Positions 20,516 through 35,302 are shown, counted from the first letter of the stretch. The stretch is 64,000 bases of DNA from Owenia fusiformis (GCA_903813345.2 CAIIXF020000008.1:5837341-5901340); one strand, 5' to 3'. A program made the numbers and translations. Notes: generated by a model from the letters alone, not told the origin.

Positions 20516-23500
20516 AAGATTGTTCATTCTGATAATCATCTTTCTGTTTTACAACTAGAAAGGAACATACAGAAAGCCAGATCTTCGACATGCGGGAGTA
20601 GAGATCTGGGCCAGACGGGTTTGGTTAGAGGTAAGCCTCTCGGGGTAAGCCTGCACATTCGTTCGACTTCGCTTCTTAAAAGAGAGCTTCATCACGTCTT
20701 CCGTCTTCAGGTAGTTTATAACTAGACTCTGTGCGTAGGGTAAGCATAGTTTAGGTAATGAGTTGACAATGAAGATTCCGAAACTAATTGAGGAATATAA
20801 CTTTGATGGATGAAGTGTATCATTCTGATGATATTCGGCATCAATCTCTAGGATAAAGAAAATAAATCTTCCAAAATTCAGATAATTTAGTGTGGAACGA
20901 TTAGATCTCTTGGATCAAGTATTTTCACCTTCGACCATGCATAACAGTTTTTTCATCTATTATCTTCTCTGGACCCGCAACGTTTTAGAATGCAAGTACA
21001 GTAAAATACGTCTTAGTGAACACCTCTCTCTTGTCTACAGTCCTCTCTGTAGTGAACACCTACGAACACTGAATGTTTTTTCTCGGCAAATATTGTTCAA
21101 TATTCACAGGTTTTATAGTACTACCAGATACGAACATGGTAACAAGCCCGGTGATCCTAAATCTTTCCCTAAAAACAATTATTCAAACACAAAACGCTCC
21201 CTGATGGTCTGCAGGGTTAAGGCGATATCGCGTGAAATAATCAAGGTCGATTGTAATAATGACAATTCAGGGGATATCAGCCGTGATACTTTTCGTGCAA
21301 TTAATCAATGGTATTTCCCTACGACATATTGCTCTATTGGTATAAAAACGTGGAAATTAAATAAACTAATTCATATGCAAAGCCTTCCTGTATTGACATA
21401 ATCACATTCGAGCTACTTGGCCTATGAGTTAATTTCCATTATTAACCCCAGTTACTCCCTCGCCTTGTCATTCTTTCACACGGTGCGATCTTTCGCGATC
21501 GATTTTGGGCGGCGGTCCGTTGTAGTTTCTGGGCTTAATCAGGAAGATTGTCACAACGTATTATGGTGTCTTACTACCATGACATATGTTGAAATTCCCA
21601 TATTTAATCCATAATTTGCCTGATTTACACCAAATATTCTGACAAAGGTCGCTATTCTAGGATATGCTACCTACGTTTAAAATCATATTTGTAGAGCATA
21701 TATCGAATTTTACGTTTCCTGTGACTGTTTTTATAGGTTTCAAATAAAATGTTCAATTTTCCGGCGCATACTTTTATACTAGTTTTGCGCTTGATTGACT
21801 GTTTGTTTATATTCTTATCGATTTTAACTAATTTAACATTTCAGGATATAACCATTATTACATCTTACTGCGGAATAATTAAGATTGTAGGTCTATATAT
21901 ATAATTTAAATAGGACGCTATAACGCCTAATTAATTACCAAGCTATTGTTTATCGTTACTTCTTTTTTTATATTTTAATGAGGGTAATTACAGTAACTAT
22001 TTTTGTCAGATTCAAATCGAGAAAAGGTTTTAATTATAATTAGAAAAAATATCAATTATTAATCGTGGACTTGTCTGGATAAATTTACAGATACATAAAT
22101 AAAATATTAAATGATAAATTACTATCAACGATCAATCATAAAATATGTCACTCACTACAAAGGTTTTAGGACACTCATTTAAACACTAAACCGTACTGGG
22201 CGAAATTATATAGTGGTCCCGCAGTATGAAAAACAGTTATAAACATACGTTTGGTTAGTACAGTCAAGAGAGGGACTCAAGACCTCTGCAAACATTGTAG
22301 AATACAAAGGCCTTGGTAAATTCCACTGCCACGTTTGTGAAGTTTCAGAAAGATACTTCTACACGTGTTGGAATAATCAACTCTAATTTGCGACCAGCAT
22401 ATTTTTGACATATTAAAGGAGCACAATTGGTGCTTGACCCCAAATGAAAATGATGACCAGAAATTACATTTTGAAATGTGATCAGTATATTTGGACACGC
22501 GTTCATGTTTGATCATTTCTTCGTGCGCAAACGCTTCGTTAACCACGTGGTCAATTTTTACGAGTATAATTGGCATTTTTGCGAAGTGATATTCTAAAAG
22601 TAATGAAGGATGACATATAATGACTAATTAAAATTTCACCTACAGAGCGACTTTTTTCAAAGGCAGCCATTTATATTTAGAAATATGACATTTAGCTGGT
22701 GCGTACAAATATGATTGTTTGGCCACTTGTTCACCATTGGCTATCAGCTGCATCAAACACAATTTCTCCTTCAACTGGGACCACAACTTGATATATTTAT
22801 TATGTTTTATGTTTAGTTTCAATGTTTTATGAGTTCTTTTGTCGGAATCTCAATTTTGTTTATCTTTTCAGAAAATACAAGATCAATTTCAGCGAATCTG
22901 CATTTTCAATGCAACAGCTGGGTAGGTACAATTTTAAAAGGGACAACTAAATAAAACATAATTAAATAATTTCGTTTTTTCCTAAAGGAATCAATAAAAA
23001 AAATCAGAAGTCTGTAACCGCAAATTTTTGCACAGTTTTGTTGTCTTTGTATTTAGAATGAATGATGTGTATGATTTGACGTATTTTCAGTGTTCGAATA
23101 TATGTGAATAGGAGTCGAACATCGACGGTAACATCTGCCAGATAAAATGAATGTTTTCCTTCTAATATTGTTATCCTTTTTAATATGGATGATTTATATT
23201 ATAGTGTTATCACATGAGATTATTCTATTTGTGTAATCAATATTGAAATGTAAAAAATAGTTTTTCCAACATTTAAGTCAGCAACAGCTTGATATTTGCA
23301 GCATGCGCAAACATGTTGAAAATGAAATCTCTGATGCGTGTGGGGTACGTGTAGTCTGATTCAATCAATAAGTTGAAATTGTTGCATTGCATTTTATTCG
23401 TTTACTACCAACTATTGTTTCTACACTTTTTGATGATATTGAGCAATAGGAATTTGATTTGAAGTTAAAAGGAACACTTTCATTAACACTGGGTTTTAGG

Positions 23501-26500
23501 AAACAATTGTGCACCTGACATGGATTAGCAACAGATTCTTTCATCAATTATTAAAACCCGACGTCGTCCTAATATGCTTAATTATTTATTCGTATTTGTC
23601 ATGATTATGACACAACGATAATCTTCGAAATATGAGGCTCATCAAAATGGATGAAAGTAATAGAAATCGAGGTCCACGAAGGTGTTATTGTACCATTTAA
23701 ACATGGCCCTATTTGGCCATGATTGAGTATTAACTAATAAGGAAAGAGCCATAAGTAGGTCCCTGATTTATTGTACGGCTATAATTTAGCAGAGGGGACA
23801 ATACAAAGTTCAGAGCCGTCTATCTATTATCTATTTAATATCTATTTAAACTCATTTTAGAGGGCAAACCATGCCACGAAATTTCCTTACAATCGCACCC
23901 CCTGACTGAAAACCGAAATTTATTTGGCGACCGCAACCCCCCCCCCCCCCCCCCCCGACTGAAAGCTGCATGGCTACGCCCCTCCATACTTAAAGAAGAT
24001 ATTAAATAAATGATGAGTTATCATATTTTTAAGAATTCTACAATATTTGACACTTTGACACTCGAATGAAATATGACTAAAGGATGTTAAGGTAAACATG
24101 GGAAAGTGATTAATTGGGTTCATTATACGTAGGCCCGCATATTGTCACAAATGTCTCCATGTACCTTAAAAAGAAGTTTAAGCCGATTTTATGATAAACA
24201 ATTATACCTATACACACTTCTTGCTAATTTTTGTATTTAATTATATATAAAGGTATGCAGTGATAGTTGAAGATGATCAAATAAAAAATATTATATTGAA
24301 CTCATGTGAATGGGCTGTTTATACATTACCAATACTAGAAACTAAATGGCTTTTCTATTTCTTTAAGTGCCTACTCACTGCTCATATACAGTATCCCTAA
24401 TGACATGTGAATCGTACGATTATCATTATTACTACATCTTTGTTATCTGATCATATAGTTGTGAATTATTACATCTATGAATGAATCATTAATGTGATCA
24501 TTCACTAATAATTTACATTCATTTATATGATAAAATTCCAAATAGAATTCTGGAATATGACTCGCTATATTATAATAAGACCAAAGATGACACATCCGAG
24601 ATCGTGTATCTCATTGATATCTAAGAACAAAAGACGACGTAATAAACATAACCAGGTACTAATTGCTATAGAATACCTGTTAATTAGGACTCCATCCACC
24701 TGTCTAATTGATTACCTGTTAATCACAGGTATGAGTCGAGACGCTGCGGGCCATGGCACCTGATGCTTTTCTCAACGCTCGGTAGTGTATGTTGTTTTAT
24801 ATTTTCAAAAACGATATTTGGATGTTTTCTTCTTACACTGACTTATATTTTTCTGTATCAATTGTATAGTCTTGCGTCACACAATTAGGGAGTGATGTAA
24901 GACTACAACTATAATTAGGGAGTTTAAGCTTGGATTTAAAATCGAAACGCCAACCTATACGTATGACCAATCGCCCATACAAATGCATCGCTTAAATCTT
25001 TTCCGTTCATGTTTAGGTTGTGAAAAACATTGCAAGCTAAAATTCCCTATTATAAAAAAAATGCAACGTAAAAACTAATAATATACAATTTATTCTCATT
25101 TCTTCGGTCTAAATATTGTTGTTAAAAAAATAACACTGTTATATAGTGTGGCATATGATGAAGTTGTCATTTTCAAAAAGTGTTCATGTCATTTTTATAT
25201 TTGAAGTAGTTTATCAATCTAAAAATTGACGTTTAACACTATTTCGACGTGATATATTTTATCAATATTGGGCAGTACAGTACATCAAAGCCTGAACTTG
25301 CTAAGATAATCTGATTTTTGTATTTTCTTTGTCAGACTACACTAATGAACGTTTTCAGTCGATTTCAATTCCAGTAGTTTTATCATCTCGCAATTATAAA
25401 TAATCCCTTATTATCCGTACCACTCTTATCACCCATCGTTTAATCTAATTTGGTGCCATCATTCTAATAGATTTACAGCATATCGATTTTGTATCAAATG
25501 CACGCCAACACAAAGGCTAAAAATCCTCGCGTCGCCTTCAGCAAATTTTTCTCATTTTGATATTATTGATTTTTAATTCTATTGTCTCTAGTTATTCGGG
25601 ATTAACGATTAAATTTAGAAGCGTGTGTGGAAGTATTCAGGAAAGTCCAATATGGATTACAATACAGCTGTATGGTAATTTTTCTGTTTTTATAATATAA
25701 ATAGATCGATCGAATACCCGCATGTATAGACATACAGTACACATAAAAAAGATGCGCGCGACCAGCGATCCGTGGTCGTGCATAGTGTTACATTAGACTA
25801 GTCAAACATAGACTGGCGTTCAACAATGTACGCTTCAGTTTTTTATATTTTTTCCATATGTACTTTGTTCCAGTGTGGTTTCCCTGTATATGATGGTATG
25901 TTTTGATCTTGTGACAGGAAAGATTGACGAGGTTATGGATATTATTGAAATGCCAGCATCGTGTCACAGAAAAAATAAAGAATAAACTAATGAGATTTTT
26001 ATCACTGCATCTTTGCTCGACGTTTCCTTACATAAAATGTAAAAAGGCAGAAGGTGTTTCTATAATTTAACGATATTGCCTATTGGTGATTGTGTTATAC
26101 CCATGGCACCCTGAATACCGGCAAAGTGTATAAGAATTTTTCAACTAAATTCTAACAGAAGTGACCACGCCTATTTCACCGGCTACTGAATAAACACTTG
26201 CGCAAATCTGCCTTGGTCACTCCAAATGTTAAAGGTCTGTGGCCACCCTTTAGCCTTAAATCTTAGATGATCATTTCCGTGTACACAAATTTGACCCTAG
26301 CTCAACTTTGGTTCAAATGCTATTGTCAAACTAGTATAATAGCACTTTAAGTACTGTTTTCATTCACATCTGGCTTCATAAACTTGAATACAGTACATCC
26401 TTAATTTCTACGCTAAAACGCCATTTTTATTTGTTAAATTCTTACTATTGTTTTTAACTTTAATTGTCTCCCCATCTGCGACCAGTTGTTTTGAGACGTC

Positions 26501-27204
26501 TATGTATCTTTCATTCATTATTAAAAGAAAGTTGTTCACAAAATCAGATTCAATTGAAAAGTCAATAATACATGGTTCCAGATAGTGAAGTATTTCTGAA
26601 GGTTTATTTGGAGGTATTTCTATGACTGTTTGAGTAGCGGATTGTGTTGTAAATAGTGAATTGAAAGCAATGCAATGCTATCGTAATGAAATATGTGCAC
26701 AGCAAACAGAATTCTATCACCTCCGGTCGTGTGCCACAACTTTACATTATGTCACCTGCAAAATTAGTTTTTGTAAGAACCTTTCTTATTGGTACATTGG
26801 AATTCAGTTAACCAATAAAAAGCACTCTTTTGGAATTTTCCGGAATCCATTGCAGACGTACTCTCGTCTGATTAATAAAGACTACAAGTTGTTAATATTG
26901 CTAAATATATCAATGATGTCTGAGTCATGCATTGTTATTGTATGAACACTTGCAGGCCAGGCGAGTGAAAGAAGATAAAGTAGCTCAGACAAAATACAAA
27001 TTGAAAGACATAACACACTGACACTGAAATACATTAAGGCTAAAAATATAAACAGTTAAATGCAGTAATTAATGATTTTACTGTTATTTGTGTGTCCACA
27101 CGCAACAAAGGCAACACATGTGGTACAGAGACAAAGCCGCCGGCACGCGACTCATTTGCATATGAATTACACGGGCGCATGCCAGGTGAAAGAACAGACA
27201 ATGA

Positions 27205-27213
27205 TATATAAAA
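27205..27213 (+). promoter_or_regulatory. Candidate TATA box of INSM1
   Basis: TATATAAAA about 260 bases before the ATG. Nearby are an octamer ATTTGCAT (27154-27161), a CAGGTG E-box (27183-27188) and a CAGCTG E-box (27344-27349). Vertebrate INSM1 is driven by proneural bHLH factors through E-boxes; their relevance here is inference. Confidence 0.45.
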
Positions 27214-27472
27214 TGCACACAATCGGAGAACGTTGCAGATCAGCTATTACCACCAAACTGTTAACATTATTCAAGAGGAATTGAATCTCAAGAGACGCCA
27301 GGACATTTAAAAATGGACGCAAGATAGAAATGTGAAAACTTCTCAGCTGATCTGCACATAGTATTTATATTATTTATTTCAGATGTTTTCATATTTGGAT
27401 ATTTAAAACAAAGTATTTATTGCTATGTATTAAAAAAAATTTATATATTAAGAACTTTAACTAAGTAACACG

Positions 27473-28981
27473 ATGCCTAGAGGATTTTTAGTGAAAAGGA
27501 CGAACAGATGCTCCGCTCATTCTTACCGAATACGCCGCAACTCGGAGGAAGACCGAAGTGACAGCGGATCAGAACATGAGCTTAGTCCTGTATATACTCG
27601 ATATGGAACGCCCGACTCTGGGTTTGTGTACAGCCCAGTGTCTGTCGTAACAGCTAAGGAAAATGAACTTAGATTTAAATATGATCAACATCAAAATCAA
27701 ACTGACAATCGATTCAAATACGAAACTGATTCTGCCTATTCCACACCAACTGGATCACCCAGACATTTAGCTGTTAGCGCAAACACGATCGGATCACCTT
27801 TCTATTTCTCAACGTTTGACCGATTGAGCGTCTCATCTGGAAGTCCAACGCTACAGACACGATTCCTGAACACCGAAAGTCCAAATCCGCAGAGTCCTAG
27901 CAAACGACGCACTCCTGACCACGATGCAGACGTCAAGCCAAAATCACCGAAAAAGCCAAAAGCTGCGAGAAAAATTGACTTTGCCGAAAAAACAGCGGTT
28001 GCCAGCGTGTCGAGTCAGGATGACACCGAGGTGACTGAAACTCGACTTCCCGATGGAGGTCGATTGGTAAAGGGAGACATTGACAGCAGTCTTAACTTTG
28101 TAGAGGTCACACCTGAAGCACAAGCTGAACTGGAGAAAATTGAAAACAAAATCGGTGACTTTATTTGCCAATTATGTAAAGACTATTTCGAAGATGCATT
28201 TAGGTTGGCTCAACATAAATGTTCACGTATTCTTCATATCGAATATCGATGTCCTGAATGTGACAAGGTCTTCAACTGCCCCGCCAATCTCGCTTCTCAT
28301 CGTCGCTGGCATAAACCCCGGCCTAATAAGAACAATACAACTCAGCCTGCCAAACTTCTTCCAGCTATTGCCAAGGTTTGTGATGATAACGCCAATAATA
28401 ACACTGTTACGAACGCGAATGAAAATAATCTTGTGACAGTGAATGGTGCTGATATCCGCAGCGCTGATTCGCCGATTGAGATCAATAGAAACGACCCTGT
28501 TATGATCCGCCCACCACACGTAGCTCCTGCCTCTCCCTCCCATAAGACCGAGGGGCTCTTCGAGTGTCCCCAATGTACCAAGAAGTTCCGTCGACAAGCA
28601 TATCTACGCAAACATATTGCAAATCATTCCGCCGATGATAAACCCCATCCTTGTCAGTTATGTTCCAAGGTGTTCAAGTCACAAGGAGCACTTTTGAAGC
28701 ATGTAGCGTGTCACCGTACATGTCCCACTGGGGATTCCACTCAGGGAGATCAGAATGACACGCAGAAAGAGCATGTCTGCAGCGTTTGCGCCAACACCTT
28801 CCAGAATAAAGCAGCTTTGGAGAGACATTTGAAAACCCATTCCAATCAGACATTTCCTTGTAAGTATTGCGAGAGCATATTCTACAGTTCCCCGGGATTA
28901 ACAAGGCATATTAACAAATGTCATCCCTCCGAAAACAGACAGGTTATCCTTCTACAAGTACCTGTAAACAGACCTTGTTAA
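27473..28981 (+). CDS. INSM1: INSM1-type SNAG zinc-finger transcriptional repressor, single exon
   Basis: A 502-residue intronless ORF. The N-terminus MPRGFLVKR is the SNAG repressor motif that recruits LSD1/CoREST-type complexes in the family. A Ser/Pro-rich, basic stretch follows (about 135-170, with SKRRTP and KSPKKPKAARK, a likely nuclear signal). Six C2H2-type fingers: an atypical one at about 228-250 (FICQLC...QHKC), then about 257-279, 363-385, 391-413, 433-455 and 461-484. The tail 'HPSENRQVILLQVPV' is a hallmark of INSM proteins. INSM1 (egl-46 and nerfin-1 are relatives) promotes cell-cycle exit and differentiation of neurons and endocrine cells. The intronless structure matches vertebrate INSM1/2. 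The start is fixed by SNAG, which must be at the extreme N-terminus. Confidence 0.97.
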   Translation: MPRGFLVKRTNRCSAHSYRIRRNSEEDRSDSGSEHELSPVYTRYGTPDSGFVYSPVSVVTAKENELRFKYDQHQNQTDNRFKYETDSAYSTPTGSPRHLAVSANTIGSPFYFSTFDRLSVSSGSPTLQTRFLNTESPNPQSPSKRRTPDHDADVKPKSPKKPKAARKIDFAEKTAVASVSSQDDTEVTETRLPDGGRLVKGDIDSSLNFVEVTPEAQAELEKIENKIGDFICQLCKDYFEDAFRLAQHKCSRILHIEYRCPECDKVFNCPANLASHRRWHKPRPNKNNTTQPAKLLPAIAKVCDDNANNNTVTNANENNLVTVNGADIRSADSPIEINRNDPVMIRPPHVAPASPSHKTEGLFECPQCTKKFRRQAYLRKHIANHSADDKPHPCQLCSKVFKSQGALLKHVACHRTCPTGDSTQGDQNDTQKEHVCSVCANTFQNKAALERHLKTHSNQTFPCKYCESIFYSSPGLTRHINKCHPSENRQVILLQVPVNRPC

Positions 28982-29336
28982 TAAGTTACCATAACAACCA
29001 GCGTCGTTGAGGTAACTGTACATAAGGGCAGGTTTGCGCAAAAACAATGACATGAGTAATTGAATCAACTCTAATTGCGAACAGAGCACTTAAGGCTCAA
29101 CAGTTTGGTAACATCTAGTAATGAATCAATCATTTATCGTTAAGTCATTCCTACTTTTATCATCATTGAATGGCTTTACAGAGGCGATTAATTTCACCAG
29201 TTTCCCGTGTCAATTTGTCATTTCATTACTCATTATAAATCGCCAAATCATATCTGCAATTTATTCAAACAAGCTCTATACAACCCTAATCTGATTTTCT
29301 TCCAATTATGTGTCATTCTGAATAATGAAAACTTCT

Positions 29337-29403
29337 AATAAACTCATAATCCCCATTAGCAGATAATTATGCGTCATTCTTTGGACACGGAAGAGTTAAT
29401 AAA
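29337..29403 (+). terminator. Candidate polyadenylation signals for INSM1
   Basis: AATAAA at 29337-29342 and again at 29398-29403, about 360 and 420 bases past the stop. Which is used, or whether the UTR runs further, cannot be told. Confidence 0.4.
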
Positions 29404-30343
29404 CAAATTCAATTTTCCAGATACTTTTTTTCAACGTGCGCAATGCCTTTAAATTATTGACCATGATCCGTACATCAAATTGTTTTACTTTTCACCAATT
29501 ATCAATTCATTTCATTTATACGTTTGCTTCATTCTTGCGGACAATTTTAATTGCTCTATTTGGCCTATATTGTAAATTAGAACTGTTAATCATCTGTACG
29601 TTTTTGCTGCTTTTATTGTCTCAAGGCAACTCCTATACTTAAATGGAACAGATATACGAGTGCAATATGGATTTTTTAAAATCCATTTATATTCAGTAAT
29701 AGCTTTATGAAGCTAAAATCAGGTTTCAATGATGTATTGATAATTCCTTTGTTTTTGTTCACTGGTAATACCACCAGATGTTTCAGTTGCAGAGACCGTT
29801 GTTATAGAAACAAGCTCCTCGCGTGAAAATGAGATAAGGTTTTGATTAAAAGTCCAAAAAGTCACAAAAAGTATTGTAGTAGATTAAAAAGAAATATGAA
29901 TTATTTGTAGTATATCAATGTTAGATCTTTATTTCATTTTGAATGTATTTTGATATCAGCTGATGTGAAACATTTTTAACTTGATATTTCTAGCTCATGA
30001 AACACTTAAGCAAAAAATTGTCACCAAAACTGTGTTAAAATTGTACCAGCAGCTGGTGATAGAATACAACTAGTTAAAATTAATTCTGTTACCATGAACG
30101 TTTGAGTGAATGTTGTATTTCAATGCTTATATACCTACAGTTGCAATTGTTGTATTTATCTTTATTTAATGGAATTGTGTCATTCCTTTTGATGGTACTA
30201 TTCCAGCAGTAGAATAGACACTTTGACCTCACTATTACGGTAAACTGGTACGAAATGTTCCCAAAAATGAAACTCTTGCGTTGGAACTTTTTGGACGCAA
30301 TTCGTACTGTTGCCAGTAGTTAGGTCACTGTGGTACAAGTATA

Positions 30344-30510
30344 GCGCATTTTTGTAGATTTATACATGTATTGGGCATTTTGTAGATTTAAAAATGTATA
30401 GGGCATTTTGTAGATTTAAAAATGTATAGGGCATTTTGTAGATTTATACATGTATAGGACATTTTTGCAGATTTATACATATATGGGGCCTTTTTGTAAA
30501 TTTACGTAAT
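30344..30510. repeat. Minisatellite, about 33-bp unit, five to six copies
   Basis: Units read 'ggcattttgtagattta' followed by 'aaaatgtata' or 'tacatgtata', with the two central copies nearly identical. Confidence 0.85.
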
Positions 30511-30772
30511 ATGTATACTTGTATAGGGTACATTGTTTCATATATCGGCATTGAGCATCCTCAAGACGTGGGGCTTCACTACATCCACTTTTCTTTTTTC
30601 AAAGAAGATATTTTTGGATATACCTTGGAGCCCCTGCGATTGGAAGATGGATTTCGGGCTGTTAATTCAATATTAACCCCAAAGTTATAAACCTCAAAGT
30701 TACAAAGTGTACCCGATGCTGTATACTATGTAGAGGAGCCACTTCTTTAAGAAATGTAAGCTCTAGTCGAGA

Positions 30773-30815
30773 GAACGTTTTTCAAAAGTTGAATTAGATT
30801 TTTTGAAAAACGTTC
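30773..30815. repeat. Perfect 15-bp inverted repeat (hairpin)
   Basis: GAACGTTTTTCAAAA (30773-30787) and its exact complement TTTTGAAAAACGTTC (30801-30815) around a 13-base spacer. No ORF or known element around it. Confidence 0.8.
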
Positions 30816-33800
30816 ACAAAAACTCTCATGTTTTGAATCTCAGACATGTCTCAGCACATCGTGCAATTATTCTCATCGTGCCATTGTATTTATTATTTAT
30901 GTATACAATTATTGTTATTATTTATTATTTATTTTAAAAAAACTGATCATCTTCACGTGAGGGGCTATGTGGTATGGTGGGTCAGGGTGACGTCATCAAA
31001 AAGTGTGTTGTCTCGTGATTAGCTAATCAAGGAGTTAGAGATACTTTAAAAATTAGGGAGTTATTTATCTTTAGTATACCAAGTATACACTTCATTAATG
31101 CAAACAATGGTTTTTAATATCCAGATTGAATTATATTTAAATGATAAATGTACCTTCTATTTTGTAACTAGTATATGACAAGTAGTGCCTATGTAGAGAG
31201 TGCACATTCCTACGCAAATTGTCATAATATACACTATTAAGTATCAATTTTTATATTTCCATTTTTGGATACAGATTTTGATAATAAACATGTGCAGGGT
31301 GTCAAGTACTGGACCAAATAATGTACATTTATACAGTCTGTCCCACTTTTTTATGAACACCCTGTAAAGTATATTTAAAGACTGAAAATTGGACTAGTAT
31401 ATGGGACCATAGATATAGCCAGTAGTGTAGAATCTCATAGAGCTTGTATATACATTATAATGGTTTTTGATAACAATGGTTTTGATACATTAGAATAGAT
31501 TTTGACAATGTTTTTTATAGCGCTGCATTTAATGCACCAGTGTAATCAATATTATGATTAAAATATGCAAATATTAATTCAAGTTCTCCAATATCAACAT
31601 TTGATCCTCAAATACGAGTGCCTATTGTTAACTTGCTCATGTTATAAATATCACCATTTAAAAGCATTCCATTCATAACCACACTTGATTGTATTTTTTA
31701 CAAATGTAATTTTATATAATAGTTTATTTCAACAATGAAAGGGGTTTTATAATTGAAAAGGGGAATATAGGGTGCATGAATATTTTATTGTTTTTTATGA
31801 GTTTGGCTTTATATTTCTTAAACCGTTAATGAGGGTATCAACTGATTTAAAAAACAATGTATTTTTTAAGAATTTTGAAAGCATAGTAAAGCAAACAGTG
31901 GACCTTTGTATATTTCTTCGGTCAATAAAAACGCGAGGAACATATGCGTTTTTCTACTGTGTCAGATGTTTGCTTTTTGAATGTTGATGCCTTTGTGAAT
32001 TCAAAAAGTTTTGGGCAATGCTTACATTATAGTTCCATTGAATGATTTGCTTTTCTGGGACACGTTGGCAGATGTTTTTTTTTTATTCCGACGTCTTGAA
32101 TATATTTTTGTACTTAGATCAGTATTTGAATAGGAGAACAAATAGTAAATGTGTTAAGATAGGTTTCTTTTATCATCACAGATTCGATGACATTTATATT
32201 GTGGCATTTAATAATTTATATATAAAATGCATTAATTTTTGTATTGAACACAGCACTTATGTACATACTTAGGTTTTGTACGGATCACAAAATTTTGGAA
32301 ATAAATTTCGTAAGAATATAGAAATGAAGCATCTACTATCTGTTATAATATATGAAGTGAGTTATATTGTACTAATATCATTTTAGAAACAACACAAATA
32401 GTCCAATAGTGTAAATCTTATTCATCTTCATCCTTCGTCCCAGAATAGAATAGAAGCAAGTCTAGACCCCCTATCCCAGAAAATAGAGGTCGCTCTCTAG
32501 GTCCGTGGTTCACAGATTGAAGTAACCGAAGACCAGGATGAAAAAGAGCCAATCAGGAGTCATATTTACGAGCATCATTAACCGTAATAACATCAAGGAA
32601 ATAGATAACGATTCATGATCTATTTTAATCATTCGTTTGTTATTCTTTCTTTATTCTTAAGACAAAAGCACGAAATCGAAGAGATGTTTTTTGTGCTCTT
32701 TAACAAATTGATTTGTCCTCGTATCTTGTCCTCGAATACCCCTTTAAAACGACAGTGTACAAACTTTTGTTGAGTTTTCTTACCTCGATACATCAACTGG
32801 AACATGAACGTCAAAATCAATAACATGACATCACTAAAGATTTGAAGAAATCCTTGGATAAAGGAATGACAGAGGGAATGATATTTGGTAATGTGAGTAG
32901 TGTCTACATATCTGATTGAGCTCTTTGAATACCTTGTTTTAAGTGTCACTCTGGTGATTATCATTCTGCGCATTTTCTTAATAATTCGAAGGACACAACT
33001 GAGCGTTGAAACATATTCTATTTTTCTGAAAACAGAATTCATATCTTTTGAAAAGTATTTTGGTGGCCTCTCTCTTTTCACTTTATTTTAATTGGGACTT
33101 TTCAGACATTTTGATCGCGGGTTACACTAGAAGCGACGGAATCCCAAGCTTTACTTTCTACCATTTCCTTTAATCTACCCCCAAGGGTTTATCTCTCCAA
33201 ACACAATCTTCTTACGACAAAAGCCACGTGCATTCCAAAATATGACTCATTAATATCATGCAATCCGATATTCTATGCGTCTTTTATAATTAATAGAGAA
33301 AAGATAACATAGACAAGTCATCGTGACCCTTTGACCTTTGTTTCAACGTTACATAGAATTAGAATACGTAATACAACTACTTATTCTCAATTTTAAGTAG
33401 ACTGCAGATTAATACTTTGTTCAAAATTACATTGATTATTAAACCATAAATATTCATTTTAATGAGTAGCTTGTTAGAACAGTTCATATGGGCAAATCAA
33501 ATTCATTCAATTTCTAAATTTATTTAGCCGGCAGATGATTTTGGGAAGATAACACCATTAATATTTCATGCATCTATTACAAGCAATAACACCACCTTGC
33601 TTTTAATTCAAAACTTTAATTAAGAAATAATATAGCTCACAATCATAAATAGGGCCTAAATAAGATATATCAAATAATTCAACAATTTTAATAATTATGT
33701 TTTAATCATTAATCGAATATGTCACGGTTATTTTGTGTTAAGTCTGCGACACTTTTCTGTTGAGCATCATTGCGACGGTGATCTGAAACCCACTCATTGT

Positions 33801-35302
33801 CAACTACTTACTACTCACTGACTCAATCCCTATGTAATTGTTGATGAAATATAAATATAAGATAATTTTGGATTATTTTTAGTCATCAAAACTGACACGC
33901 CAGATTTGTTAAGAAAACACGGAAAGCTTTTAACATTTTGTACTTCATTATAAATGACAATGCAATATCGCATATTAACAATATATTGATTGCTGTCAGA
34001 CGGAATGTAACGTATAATGTTATCATTATTCTCCTAAATAGACCAATATCACGTTATAATTAACAAGAGATCCATATTATATTTGTTTCCTTTGTTGGTA
34101 TGGTATGCAGGTGATTTTTCAAACGTAACGGTATGTTTAAAAGAAATTGATTAAAATAAAAAATAAACATTGAAACATCGAAAGTACAGCTGCTACCAAA
34201 GAAAAAATAATATGACTTTCTTTATATTTTGTACAAACAAAAGCTGATTATATTGTATTTTAAAGGCAGAATCAGATTTAGATGGGGTGATAAAATTACA
34301 AGCAGTATGTATCTTATTGAAAGCCCATGGTATAACTGACCTACAAATGTATGCCCTACAAGCTCAAATATAATATCTCCCAAAAGATCCTTGATTTTAT
34401 ATCAATTTGTGTAGTTATTTAAAAGATTCAAAGTACAAAATGGGGGGGGGGGTGTTTAAATTCTCCCAAATAATAAAAATGGTTTACCATATTTATAGAC
34501 AAATGAATTGATTGCATTATTGTAAAAAATGTCCTCATTTTTAGAAAATAGACATGACAAGGAATGATATGAGCCCAAAATATTGTAAAATTGAAACATT
34601 TTTCGTCAAGATCTTCATGATTCTAATGATGGATCATTGCTAGATCGGATTCTGCCTTTAATCAAAATCTGATAATCTCTCCATCCAGGAGAGCGTCTTT
34701 TGAAAACCAATGATAATATTAGTCTAGTCGTATCAATGGAAAGAAAAAAATCACGAGAATATGAAATAATTTTGTCATTCCGATTTGTCTCCAGAGTATA
34801 TGCCATTATGCCTCCAGAATCAGAATCCAGACGGATTTAAAACAGCAACATTTGGTAAAAGCGAAAGTGTGGTCACATTACGATGAAAATACATCTATCA
34901 ACTAATAGCGTAATACAGGAGACACGATTCACGATGATGGAGCCATAATTAGCGACCGTGTAAATTAAAAATGGATCAATACATTGGAGACAGGAATCTC
35001 CTGAGTCAGAAACTGATGCCTGTCTCTAACCAAGTCATTATTTATTGCTTGCTCATTGACAAATATTTTTGTCTTAATCTTGATTTAATCGTATTAATCC
35101 ATCTACGCAACAGGTTATCTGTCAATTCGATAATCCAGCATCAAAGAACGAGACTCCAATGACTAGACGGAACCTTGATTGGTCATACATGAGGTCACTA
35201 GTCACAGAGTCAAAATAATTGATGCCAATTTTATAATCACATATTGACAAAAAGATTGGTCATTCATACGAGACAGTTCTCCAAGTTGGCCATGTTTTTT
35301 CG

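Larger units (their letters stand above)
16281..27170. other. Intergenic stretch without a recognised gene
   Basis: About 10.9 kb. Open frames are short (under 170 codons) and overlap repeats. It contains a C-run plus CA microsatellite (16846-16880), a poly-C run (23937-23957) and the short elements listed separately. It lies upstream of INSM1 and may hold its enhancers, but nothing in the sequence alone proves that. Confidence 0.6.

Noticed and set aside
20892-21401. 169-codon plus-strand frame
   Set aside because: Overlaps the dispersed 'acagtaaaa..gtgaacacc' repeat, no family motif, no supporting splice or promoter signals.
32629-33081. 150-codon minus-strand frame
   Set aside because: No recognisable domain, basic low-complexity reading, no conserved motif; likely chance in AT-rich DNA.
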